From: CAWINX01 sp963837585
GTDB taxonomy: Bacteria > Actinomycetota > Thermoleophilia > Solirubrobacterales > 70-9
Direction: 5' to 3'
NCBI GenBank assembly: GCA_963837585.1
Contig: CAWINX010000004.1
Span: 682,001 to 746,000 of the forward strand
Length of the DNA stretch: 64,000 nt
Within the stretch, counting starts at the first letter, position 1. Each line of letters starts with the position of its first letter. The position numbers and the translations under genes are program-made. The notes beneath the pieces are model-generated. The model was not told where the DNA came from, searched no databases, and saw only the letters and a list, made by a program, of their open reading frames with translations. Positions 45,114 to 52,502 of this stretch are shown piece by piece.

Positions 45114-46274
45114 TCAGTTCATTCTCTCGACGATCATCGCCTTGCCCTGACCCCCGGCGACGCACATCGTCTCGAGGCCGACCTGGTGATCGTCGGTCTC
45201 CAATACGTTGAGCAGGGTGCCCATGATCCGGGCCCCGGTCATCCCGAACGGATGGCCGAGGGCGATCGCCCCGCCGTGAGTGTTCATCTTCTCCAGCGGG
45301 ATGTCGCACTCGTCCATGATCGGGATCACCTGGGCGGCGAAGGCCTCGTTGAGCTCGACGGCGCCGACGTCGTCGATCGTCATCCCGGCCCGGTCGAGCA
45401 CCTTCTTGATCGCGCCGATCGGGGCGACGCCCATGTACTCGGGCTCGTTGCCCCAGGTGGCGGCGGTGACGATCCGCGCCCGCGGCGTCAGGCCCAGCTC
45501 CTTGGCCTTGGTGTCGCTCATCAGCAGCACCGCGGCGGCGCCGTCGTTGAGCGGGCAGGAGTTGCCGGCGGTGACGCCGCCCCCGCCGAAGGCCTCGGGC
45601 AACTCGGAGAGCTTCTCCAGGGTCGAGGAGGCGCGCGGCCCGTCGTCCTTGGCGACCTCGGTGCCGTCCGGCAGCGTCACCGGGACGATCTCGCGGTCGA
45701 AGAAGCCGTCCTCCTGGGACCTCACCGCAAGCTCCTGGGAGCGCTGCGCGTACTTGTCCATGTCGGCGCGGCTGACCTCGTACTTCTTCGCCACGTTGAC
45801 CGCGGTCAGGCCCATGTCGATGTAGGCGTTGGGCTGGCCGTTCTCCCCGATCAGGTTCGGGTTGCGATCGTCGACGCCGGCCGGCTCGGTGCGCTCGTTG
45901 AAGCGGCTCACCCACTCGACCCCGGCGGCGAGGTAGACATCGCCCTCGCCCGCCTTGATCGCGTTGCCCGCGTGGCGGATCGCGTCGAGGCTGGAGGAGC
46001 AGTAGCGGGAGACGGTCACTCCGTTGACGGTCTGCGGCAGCTTCTCGGAGAGCAGCGAGATGATCCGGCCGATGTTGAAAGCCTGCAGGCCCTGGGGCAT
46101 GCCGCAGCCGCAGAAGAGGTCCTCGATCGAGGCCGGGTCGACCTCGGGGTTGCGCTCGAGGAGCTTGTCGACGACGTAGGCGCCCGTCTCCTCGGGGCGC
46201 AACTGGGCGAGGGAGCCCTTGAAGGCACGGCCGATCGGCGTGCGGATGGTGTCGACGATGACTGCTTCGGGCAT
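45114..46274 (-). CDS. Acetyl-CoA acyltransferase (thiolase)
   Basis: This intact 386-residue thiolase cleaves or condenses 3-ketoacyl-CoA. The start EAVIVDTIRTPIGRAFKGSL, the nucleophilic Cys in SRYCSSSLDAIRHAGNAIKA, the GGVTAGNSCPLNDGAAAVLL segment, NEAFAAQVIP and THGGAIALGHPFGMTGARIM (catalytic His) with CVAGGQGKAM (second Cys) are all present. The motif order and length match FadA/FadI-type degradative thiolases. A leader with an AAGGAG ribosome site precedes the ATG. The downstream monooxygenase and thioesterase suggest a catabolic operon. Confidence 0.94.
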   Translation of the reverse strand: MPEAVIVDTIRTPIGRAFKGSLAQLRPEETGAYVVDKLLERNPEVDPASIEDLFCGCGMPQGLQAFNIGRIISLLSEKLPQTVNGVTVSRYCSSSLDAIRHAGNAIKAGEGDVYLAAGVEWVSRFNERTEPAGVDDRNPNLIGENGQPNAYIDMGLTAVNVAKKYEVSRADMDKYAQRSQELAVRSQEDGFFDREIVPVTLPDGTEVAKDDGPRASSTLEKLSELPEAFGGGGVTAGNSCPLNDGAAAVLLMSDTKAKELGLTPRARIVTAATWGNEPEYMGVAPIGAIKKVLDRAGMTIDDVGAVELNEAFAAQVIPIMDECDIPLEKMNTHGGAIALGHPFGMTGARIMGTLLNVLETDDHQVGLETMCVAGGQGKAMIVERMN

Positions 46275-46354
46275 GCGGCGGTTCTCCTTGAAGTGGGGTC
46301 TGGGAAGTGCGGCGCAAGGGTAGTGGAGTTGACCGCTTTGCCGTCCTTCTCGGC

Positions 46355-46360
46355 TAAGTT
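46355..46360 (+). promoter_or_regulatory. -10 element for the coiled-coil membrane protein
   Basis: TAAGTT ends eight bases before the ATG at 46369, the same short spacing seen at other genes in this window, implying a leaderless mRNA. Confidence 0.45.
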
Positions 46361-46368
46361 AGGCAGCG

Positions 46369-46851
46369 ATGGACGACCTCAGGGAGAGGGAGATGGAAAT
46401 CCACATCGGCAACCTGCGCGCCTGGGACGGCGAGCTGGAGCGCAAGATGAACCTGCGCACCAAGGTCGGGCTGGCGCTGGCGGCGCTGGCGATCGGCGGG
46501 GCCGGGGCCGGGATCGCCCTGGCGATCGACGCGGCCAATCAGAGCGCCAGCGGCAGCGACGTGCAGAAGCTCCAGGATCAGGTCGGCCGGCTCGAATCCA
46601 ACCTGGCAAAGGCGACGGCGCTGAGCGGCAAGGTCGGCGCGGCCCAGACGCAGGCCGACAGCGCCACCGCCCAGGCAAAGAAGTTGCAGGCTCAGGTCAC
46701 CGCACTCCAGGGGCAGGTGACCAGCCTCCAGGCGAGCAGCGCGGCGGCGGCCAAATCATCCACTCCGACCACCACGCCGACCCTCCCCGGCCTACCTGGC
46801 ACGGGGACGAACGGGACCAGCGGGAACAGCTCGCCTTCCACCGGGAAGTAG
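46369..46851 (+). CDS. Membrane-anchored coiled-coil protein of unknown function
   Basis: This is an unrecognised 160-residue protein. A charged N-terminal helix (DLREREMEIHIGNLRAWDGE) precedes one membrane helix (VGLALAALAIGGAGAGIALA, residues ~30-50). A coiled coil with regular heptads follows (KLQDQVGRLESNLAKATALS and AKKLQAQVTALQGQVTSLQA), then a Ser/Thr/Pro/Gly-rich tail. The topology suggests an extracytoplasmic stalk. It stands alone, divergent from the thiolase. Confidence 0.65.
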   Translation: MDDLREREMEIHIGNLRAWDGELERKMNLRTKVGLALAALAIGGAGAGIALAIDAANQSASGSDVQKLQDQVGRLESNLAKATALSGKVGAAQTQADSATAQAKKLQAQVTALQGQVTSLQASSAAAAKSSTPTTTPTLPGLPGTGTNGTSGNSSPSTGK

Positions 46852-46882
46852 GCGGCTTGTAGCAATCCGCACAGGTGAGGGT

Positions 46883-46978
46883 GTTCACCGTCCCCCACCT
46901 GCGTTACATTCGCCGCAATCCGACCTCGCGGACAACCGCGAGCCTTGCCGCGAAGCGGCAGCGAAAGGAGGCCCCCTC
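46883..46978 (+). promoter_or_regulatory. Promoter and two-hairpin leader of the DUF5679 gene
   Basis: TTCACC (46883-46888) and TACATT (46905-46910) form a sigma-70-type promoter with a 16-bp spacer. The leader then holds CTCGCGG-ACAA-CCGCGAG and GCCGC-GAA-GCGGC stem-loops before a strong AAAGGAGG ribosome site. It is one of the few long, structured leaders in the window. Confidence 0.5.
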
Positions 46979-47122
46979 ATGCCCGAGGGCTACTGCGTCA
47001 AAGAGCGCAAGAAGGTCGAGATCAAGGACGCGAAACAGGTGACCATGAAAAACGGTCGCCCGGCGATCCAGGGCGTGTGCCCCGACTGCGGCACGAAGAT
47101 CTTCAAGATCGGCAAACTCTAG
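46979..47122 (+). CDS. DUF5679 small zinc-ribbon-like protein
   Basis: This is a 47-residue protein. It starts MPEGYCVKERKKVEIKDAKQ and ends VCPDCGTKIFKIGKL. The single Cys near the start and the CPxCG knuckle match DUF5679, a small family common in actinobacteria and Chloroflexi and of unknown function; it probably binds zinc or nucleic acid. The AAAGGAGG ribosome site 9 nt before the ATG and the sigma-70-type promoter suggest strong expression. Confidence 0.85.
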   Translation: MPEGYCVKERKKVEIKDAKQVTMKNGRPAIQGVCPDCGTKIFKIGKL

Positions 47123-47230
47123 GAGCGAGCCGTCCCCTGAAGCTGCCGCCTCCCGGCGCCGGTCGGTCACCGGCGTCGGGGGTATCGTCGGCTTGCCGCC
47201 CCACTCGGCGACAAGCCTGAGTCCGATGGA

Positions 47231-47855
47231 CTAGTGCCGCCCCCGGCCGGGACCCGCCGGGGGAACGTGCCCGCGGATCTCCGCCAGGAGCCGCGAGGCG
47301 ATCTCCCCCGGCTCCTCGTCGGGCCGGGCCTGTCCGTCTGCGGGCTCGAAGAAGCGGATGCTGACCCGCGGGCGGCGGGGGAAGCGTGTGAGGCCGGTCG
47401 TCCCCTCGATCGCCACGCAGACGAGTCGCGCCTCGGGGACCTCGAGAGCGAGGCGCCCCACCCCGCTGCGCGCTCGCAGCACCTGTCCCTTTGAGCGGGT
47501 TCCCTCCGGGAAGACGCCGATGCAGGCCCCGGCCCGCAGCTCCTCGATCGCCCGCGCCAGGGCCCCGCGCGTCGCCGGCCCCTCGCTCGATCGGGATCTG
47601 CCCCATCCCGTTGAGGACGGGGGCCAGGCCCTTCACGTCCCACAGCGTCGATTTCGCCAGCGCCTTGATCTGACGGCGGCGGATCGCCGCCACCCCGACC
47701 ATCACCGGGTCCCAGTGGCTGTCGTGGTTGCCGACGACCAGCAGCGGCCCGGACTCCGGCAGCAGCTCAAGCCCCTCGACCTGGAGCCGGCCCCACGCGG
47801 CGACGGGCCGGCAGACGGCCATCGCAACCCTGTACATGCGACTCGGCTCCTTCAC
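47231..47855 (-). CDS. 1-acyl-sn-glycerol-3-phosphate acyltransferase, PlsC family (one frameshift)
   Basis: This is a lysophosphatidic acid acyltransferase of phospholipid synthesis, about 207 residues. Motif I is LLVVGNHDSHWDPVMVGVAA (HxxxxD). Motif II-like sequence is NGMGQIPIERGAGDA. Motif III (FPEGTRSKG) is reached by repairing the shift near 47,575, giving VFPEGTRSKGQVLRARSGVG. The end is RLLAEIRGHVPPAGPGRGRH. The start is GTG 47855, nine bases after a TAGTCT element. It is monotopic membrane-associated by family. Confidence 0.85.
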
Positions 47856-47864
47856 GGGCGCGGG

Positions 47865-47870
47865 AGACTA
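47865..47870 (-). promoter_or_regulatory. -10 element for plsC
   Basis: TAGTCT on the minus strand ends nine bases before the GTG at 47855, which supports that start and a leaderless transcript. Confidence 0.45.
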
Positions 47871-47884
47871 GAGCCTTGGGTCGC

Positions 47885-49054
47885 CTAGCCACTCAGGAGC
47901 TCGATGACTTGCGGTGCACGAAACATCTTCCTGCCGTTTCGATCGACTTCGACAACAAGGTTTACTTCGACAAGGCGCCTCAGGGCATTGATGGCAGCCT
48001 GCCGGCTGATCTGGTGCTCTTGGGCAACTCCCGGAGCGGTCAGTAGCGGTTTCCCGATGAGTTCTCCCGCGAGTCGCTCGGCCACGCCGGATATTCCGTG
48101 CTCGCGGACCGCCGTCAACGCGTTGTCGCGCCAGGAAAGCAGCCCGTCAATTCGCAGCCGCGTGCTGTCTGCTGCTGCTGCGATGCCCGTCGCGAAGAAC
48201 TGAATCCAAGAGTCCCAATCCCCAGTTCGACTGAGTTCCAAGAGACCCGCTTGGTAATCGTCGCGGCGGTCTTCAAACCAGGGGGACACGACAAGGATGG
48301 GCTCGCCAAGAGGCCCTCCGCGAATGACTTGAAGAACGACAAGTAGGCGACCGATGCGGCCGTTTCCGTCGGAGAACGGGTGAAGGGTTTCGAATTGGTA
48401 ATGCGCCATGGCCGCTCGCACCACGAGCGGAAGATCGCGTGGCGTCGCGACCCACTCGACCCATTGCTCAAAATCGGCGCGGAGTGGCTCCCCTGGTGGT
48501 GGGGGCACGAATCGCGCCTCGGCGATGGGGGCATTACGAGGCCCTACAACCACCTGCCTATCGCGAACTCGCCCGCTGTCGCTGTGTTCATCCCGAGTGC
48601 CCTGCACGAGGGTCCTTTGAAGAGTTCCGATAAAGCCGGAGGTGAGGGCTCGCTCGGGTTCCCAGCTGCATCCAAGCTCGGCCGCCACGACGAAATTGAG
48701 AACCTCCCGAACCTCAAGGGGAAGCTGCTCCCTGTTTTCAATGTCCGATTCCAAGACCTCTTCAAACGGGGCATAGGTCCCCTCAAGGGCACTCGTGCTT
48801 TGCGCCTCGCGTCTAAGCGCGGGTCCTCGCAGTAGGGCCGCGTCTGGAATCTGTTGACTAGCCTGATCCAAGCGAGCAAGGGCAGCCTCCGTTATTGCCA
48901 CCTGGGTCCAGGTGGCAGGCTGTAGCTGAATCGTCTCCGGCAGGGGGTTTGGGACGAAGGCCCAATAGTCGTAACCCTGGCCTGTCCGTTGATCGACCCC
49001 TGAAATCGGGACAAGATGTCCCATCGGACTGCCTTCTAGGGCAGGAATATCCAT
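47885..49054 (-). CDS. Fic-domain protein with N-terminal inhibitory motif
   Basis: Fic proteins transfer AMP or other nucleotide parts to target proteins. This intact ~389-residue protein has an N-terminal helix with TSALEG (residues ~85-90), which fits the (S/T)xxxE(G/N) inhibitory motif of class II Fic proteins. The catalytic Fic core is HPFSDGNGRIGR (HxFx(D/E)GNGRxxR) after YQFETL, and the C-terminal winged helix (HQISRQAAINALRRLVEVNL) probably binds DNA. ATG 49054 is preferred over TTG 49060. Unlike most neighbours it lacks frameshifts, and its promoter region is AT-richer with repeated TTGTC sites. The winged helix suggests autoregulation. It may act as a self-contained toxin-like or stress regulator. 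Confidence 0.9.
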   Translation of the reverse strand: MDIPALEGSPMGHLVPISGVDQRTGQGYDYWAFVPNPLPETIQLQPATWTQVAITEAALARLDQASQQIPDAALLRGPALRREAQSTSALEGTYAPFEEVLESDIENREQLPLEVREVLNFVVAAELGCSWEPERALTSGFIGTLQRTLVQGTRDEHSDSGRVRDRQVVVGPRNAPIAEARFVPPPPGEPLRADFEQWVEWVATPRDLPLVVRAAMAHYQFETLHPFSDGNGRIGRLLVVLQVIRGGPLGEPILVVSPWFEDRRDDYQAGLLELSRTGDWDSWIQFFATGIAAAADSTRLRIDGLLSWRDNALTAVREHGISGVAERLAGELIGKPLLTAPGVAQEHQISRQAAINALRRLVEVNLVVEVDRNGRKMFRAPQVIELLSG

Positions 49055-49069
49055 AGCCAACTAGATTGC

Positions 49070-49145
49070 ATTGTCTATTGTCATACGACAAGTATAAGAG
49101 GTATTTACTTGTCAACAAAGTTAAAGGCGTAACTCTAGTTGTCAA
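49070..49145. promoter_or_regulatory. Cluster of TTGTC/GACAA half-sites upstream of the Fic gene
   Basis: This AT-richer stretch contains several half-sites: TTGTC in ATTGTCTATTGTC, TTGTC-ATAC-GACAA (a dyad), ACTTGTCAACAAAG and GTTGTCAAG. Such clusters usually bind a helix-turn-helix regulator, perhaps the Fic protein itself through its winged helix. The remaining gap to 49,302 also has GCCAAG/CTTGGC arms near 49,160-49,185 and otherwise nothing clear. Confidence 0.45.
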
Positions 49146-49302
49146 GAATCGTCTAAGGCCAAGTCGAAGCCTTAAATGCTTGGCATGGGCGTATCCGTGA
49201 TGGATCTCACTCAGTCGCGCTCCCCGACGTTCGATGGTTGGTCGTCTTGCTGCCGCGGGGCAGGGACCCGCTGAGCGACCCCTTATGACGAACCCGACGA
49301 TC

Positions 49303-49308
49303 TAAAGT
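49303..49308 (+). promoter_or_regulatory. -10 element deciding the PAS gene start
   Basis: TAAAGT is followed after seven bases by GTG 49316. The longer candidate start (GTG 49307) lies inside the hexamer, so the shorter protein is preferred. Confidence 0.45.
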
Positions 49309-49315
49309 GTCATTT

Positions 49316-49726
49316 GTGTCGCAGAGGCCTCTCGAGCTGATCCTCGCTCGCAACCTGATGTCGGCGCTCTCGACGCCGGCCTTCCTGGTCGACGAGGGCG
49401 GTGTCCTCGTCTTCTACAACGAGGCGGCCGGCATGCTGCTGGGCAAACGATTCGAGGAGCTGGGGACGGTCGGCCCCGATGAGTGGGGCTCGCTGTTCGG
49501 GCCCTTCGACGCCGAGGGGGAGCCGATCCCCTATGACGAGCTGCCGCTCGTCGTCGCCGTCCGCAACGGCCGCCCCGCCCACGCCGACTTCGAGATCCGC
49601 TCGACCGACGGGGCGCGCCACACGGTCGAGGCGTCGGCCTTCCCGATCCTCACCGCGCACGGCTCCCAGGGCGCGATCGCCGTCTTCTGGCCGAGCCGGA
49701 TGAACGGCAACGGGCACGCCGCATGA
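49316..49726 (+). CDS. PAS-domain protein
   Basis: This is a 136-residue protein consisting of one PAS domain: LMSALSTPAFLVDEGGVLVF, YNEAAGMLLGKRFEELG and the C-terminal strands VEASAFPILTAHGSQGAIAV. It has no output domain, so it likely senses a small ligand or redox state and signals through a partner. Its stop overlaps the ATG of the metallo-beta-lactamase-fold gene (ATGA), so that enzyme is the most likely partner. Confidence 0.82.
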   Translation: MSQRPLELILARNLMSALSTPAFLVDEGGVLVFYNEAAGMLLGKRFEELGTVGPDEWGSLFGPFDAEGEPIPYDELPLVVAVRNGRPAHADFEIRSTDGARHTVEASAFPILTAHGSQGAIAVFWPSRMNGNGHAA

Positions 49727-50600
49727 AGGTCAAGCTCTGGGGGACGCGCGGCTCGATCCCGTCCCCGGGGCCGGAGACGGTGCGCTACGGGGGCAACACC
49801 TCCTGCGTCGGCGTCACCCTCTCGGACGGCTCGCTGCTGGCGCTCGACGCCGGCACCGGCATCCGCAGCCTCGGCCTGGCGCTCGGCGACGAGCCGGCCC
49901 GCCTCCACATCCTCCTCACCCACCTCCACCTCGACCACATCCAGGGCCTCGTCTTCTTCGCCCCCGCCTTCCGTCCCCAGACCGAGATCGTCATCTGGGG
50001 GCCGTCCTCGCCGGAGGCCTCGCTGCGCGATCGCATCGCCCGCTACATCTCGGCGCCGCTTTCGCCGGTCGAGGTGCGCGAGCTGCCCTGCGACGTCTCC
50101 TTCCGCCACTGCCCGGAGACCGAGTGGGAGATCGGCCCGGCCCGCATCCGCGCCGCCTCGGTCGCCCACCGCGGGCCGACGCTCGGCTACCGGATCGACG
50201 ACGGCGACAGCTCCCTCACCTACATCCCCGACCACGAGCCCGCGCTCGGCGCCGACCTCGACGCGCTGGAGGAGGACTGGATCTCCGGCTTCGCCCTGGC
50301 GCGGGACACCTCGCTGCTGATCCACGACGGCCAGTACGCCGACCACGAGTACCCCGACCACCTCGGCTGGGGCCACTCCTCCCTCTCCCACTCCCTCTCC
50401 TTCGCCCGCCGCACCGGCGCCCGGCGCACCGTGCTCTTCCACCACGACCCGCTGCACTCCGACGAGTTCCTCGACGACTTCGGCCGCAGGCCCGCGAGCG
50501 CTGGGTCGAGATGGGTGGCGAACCCGGCGCCGTCGAGCTCGCCGTCGAGCGGGCCGAGTTCGAGCTGCCGGTCAAGGCCGGCCTTCCGGCTGTTCCTTAG
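49723..50600 (+). CDS. Metallo-beta-lactamase-fold hydrolase (one frameshift)
   Basis: This is an MBL-fold metal-dependent hydrolase of about 291 residues. The start MKVKLWGTRGSIPSPGPETV and RYGGNTSCVGV mark the subgroup with the GTRGS N-terminus, related to cAMP/cGMP phosphodiesterase-like MBL proteins. The metal site is LLTHLHLDHIQGL (HxHxDH). Further ligands are in YIPDHEPA and LLIHDGQYADHEYPDHLGWG and in VLFHHDPLHSDE. A shift near 50,490 moves the end to RWVEMGGEPGAVELAVERAE and a stop at 50600. A nucleotide phosphodiesterase role would fit coupling to a PAS sensor; that is inferred. Confidence 0.84.
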
Positions 50601-50628
50601 GAGCCGCGCCGAGCTGCTCTGCGCCTGG

Positions 50629-51250
50629 ATGTCTCTTCCGCCTCGGATCGCGGCTGCCGCCGATCGCTCGGAGCGCGTTCGGGACGCGTTGGAAGTGGCG
50701 CGCGCCGCCCACGCCGGGCAGATCCGCAACGGCAGCGGCGGGATGCCCTACATCGACCACCCGATCGCGGTCGCCGAGCTGCTCTCCGAGCACGGCTACG
50801 GCGATGACGTGCTGGCGGCGGCGCTACTGCACGACGTCGTCGAGGAGAGCGAGGTCGAGGTCGACGAGTTGCGCGAGCGCTTCGGCGGGCGGGTCGCCGA
50901 TCTGGTCGAGGCGCTCACCGACGACGTCGAGATCGAGGACTACGAATCGCGCAAGGAATGTGCATCGCCGCCACGTCGAGGCGGCCGGGCCCGACGCGCT
51001 GGCGATCTACGCCGCCGACAAGCTGACCAATATCCGCGCGCTGCGCCGCGTCTACGCGACGCAGGGCGAGGCGGTCGGCGAGGAGCTGAAGGCGCCGCTG
51101 GACGTCAAGGTCGCGGTCTGGGAGGCGGACCTCTCCCTGCTCTCCTCGGTGGCGCCCGACCTTGCCTTCCTCAGCGATCTGGGCGATCAGCTCGCTGGGC
51201 TGCAATCGGATCGTCAAGCGGTGGCGACTCCAGAGACCCCTGCACCTTGA
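50629..51250 (+). CDS. HD-domain hydrolase, MESH1/SpoT-like (one frameshift)
   Basis: This small HD-superfamily phosphohydrolase has about 206 residues. It shows ARAAHAGQIRNGSGGMPYID, the metal-binding HPIAVAELL and LLHDVVEESEVEVDELRERF (HD motif). After a shift near 50,957 it gives AIYAADKLTNIRALRRVYAT (DKLxN). The order H-HD-D with AxxAH and DKxxN matches the hydrolase half of RelA/SpoT and small alarmone hydrolases (MESH1). It has no synthetase domain, so hydrolysis of (p)ppGpp or a related nucleotide is the best guess. Its 3' end overlaps the convergent DUF6328 gene by 80 nt. Confidence 0.8.
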
Positions 51251-51707
51251 ATCGCCGCTGCAACGGCAGCAGATACCAGAGCACCGCGAACATCGCCAGC
51301 GCCGCGGCGCTGGTCACGACCGTCGCGATGCCGCCGAAGAGGATGTCGGTGATCAGCATGATCGCCCCGGTCATCGCCAGGGCCAGGAAGCCGAGCCCGG
51401 CGATCGTGAAGCGATTGGCGAGGTAGACCAAGTGGCGCTTCTGCTGGAGGTGGAAGGTCATCCGGTGGTAGGCGGAGGGCGAGATCAGCAGCGCCGCCGA
51501 GATCGCCGTGCAGAGCAGCGTCCCGAAGTAGACGTCCTTCTCAAAGGGCGAGATCTCGGTGAAATTGCGCTGGAACGGAACCGCGAGCAGGAAGGCGAAG
51601 AGGACCTGGACGCCGGGCAGCGCCACCCGCAGCTCCTGCAGCAGCTCGCTGAGATTGCGATCGAGTCGCGCGTCCTCAGTCTCGTCTCGCCCCGAAGGCC
51701 GGTCCAT
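51171..51707 (-). CDS. DUF6328 membrane protein
   Basis: This 178-residue protein has four membrane helices: ALPGVQVLFAFLLAVPFQRN, FGTLLCTAISAALLISPSAY, GLGFLALAMTGAIMLITDIL and ATVVTSAAALAMFAVLWYLL. The N-terminal LDRNLSELLQELRVALPGVQ is the hallmark of DUF6328, an actinobacterial family of unknown function. The frame is intact. The ATG follows TAAGGT by six bases. It is divergent from the phosphorylase gene across a region with a large palindrome. Confidence 0.85.
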   Translation of the reverse strand: MDRPSGRDETEDARLDRNLSELLQELRVALPGVQVLFAFLLAVPFQRNFTEISPFEKDVYFGTLLCTAISAALLISPSAYHRMTFHLQQKRHLVYLANRFTIAGLGFLALAMTGAIMLITDILFGGIATVVTSAAALAMFAVLWYLLPLQRRFKVQGSLESPPLDDPIAAQRADRPDR

Positions 51708-51713
51708 GTATCC

Positions 51714-51790
51714 ACCTTAGACCGCTGACTTCGCCCTTTGGGGTGCATATGCGCCCAAAACGACGAAGTCAGCGTGAAGCGACTTAGGAT
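51714..51790. promoter_or_regulatory. Divergent promoter region with a 52-bp palindrome
   Basis: TAAGGT (51719-51714, minus) serves the DUF6328 gene, with six bases to its ATG. TAGGAT (51785-51790, plus) serves the phosphorylase gene, also six bases to its ATG. Between them lies a palindrome at 51723-51774 with 26-bp arms, four positions failing to pair (one of them G-T). Its ends are CGCTGACTTCG/CGAAGTCAGCG and its centre is GCATATGC. It would be an ideal operator controlling both genes. Confidence 0.6.
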
Positions 51791-51796
51791 CGCGCC

Positions 51797-52483
51797 ATGG
51801 GACGACTCGGGTTCGTGGTCGGGAGCAGCGCGCTCGGCGCCTCGGGCGAGGGGATCGCGGACCTGGCCGCCCGCCACGGCGCGACGGTCCTCCAGCGCCA
51901 CGGGGCCGGATCGGCCGGCGACTACACCCTCCCCCACCGGATCGACCACGTCGCCAACCTGCGCTCACTCGCCGACGCCGGCTGCGACCGCGTCCTGGCG
52001 ATCGGCTCGGTCGGCTCCCTCGACCCCGCCCTCGCGGTCGGCTCCTTCCTCTGTCCCGACGACTTCATCGCGCTCCAGCTCGGCGTCTCCGCCTTCGACG
52101 ACTCCCGCGGCCACGCGATGCCGGGGTTCGACCGCGACTGGCGCCGGAGGGTGCTCGCCGCCTGGGCCGCGGCCGGAGCGCCCGAGCTGCGCGACGGCGG
52201 CGTCTACTGGCAGACGATCGGGCCGCGCTTCGAGACTCCGGCGGAGATCCGCCTGATCGCCGCCCACGCCGACGTGGTCGGGATGACGATCGCCTCCGAG
52301 TGCATCGTCGCCGGCGAGCTGGGGCTGCCCTACGCGGCGATCTGCCTGGTCGACAACCTCGCCAACGGGGTCGGCGAAGGCCTCTCTCTTGAGCAGCTGG
52401 AGCGCGACCGGGAGGCAAACCATGCCCGCCTGTTCGAAGCGCTCGATGCGGTGCTGCCGACTCTCACCGCCGGGGACGGATGA
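51797..52483 (+). CDS. Purine-nucleoside/methylthioadenosine-type phosphorylase
   Basis: This is a 228-residue phosphorylase of the PNP/MTAP family. It has LGFVVGSSALGAS at the N-terminus (phosphate loop), DYTLPHRIDHVANLRSLADA, VLAIGSVGSLDPALAVGSFL, YWQTIGPRFETPAEIRLIAA (the GPRFET signature) and DVVGMTIASECIVAGELGLP (the M-T-x-A-S-E purine-binding motif). The next gene is an MTA/adenosine-type deaminase, so this enzyme may cleave methylthioinosine (MTIP-like) rather than methylthioadenosine; that is inferred from context. The leaderless ATG follows TAGGAT. Confidence 0.88.
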   Translation: MGRLGFVVGSSALGASGEGIADLAARHGATVLQRHGAGSAGDYTLPHRIDHVANLRSLADAGCDRVLAIGSVGSLDPALAVGSFLCPDDFIALQLGVSAFDDSRGHAMPGFDRDWRRRVLAAWAAAGAPELRDGGVYWQTIGPRFETPAEIRLIAAHADVVGMTIASECIVAGELGLPYAAICLVDNLANGVGEGLSLEQLERDREANHARLFEALDAVLPTLTAGDG

Positions 52484-52502
52484 GCACGGGGGGAGGTTCC
52501 AC

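Noticed and set aside
46869..46905. AGGTGAGGG...CCCCCACCT as a terminator after the coiled-coil gene
   Set aside because: The arms pair only partly, no T-run follows, and the stretch overlaps the -35 region of the next gene.
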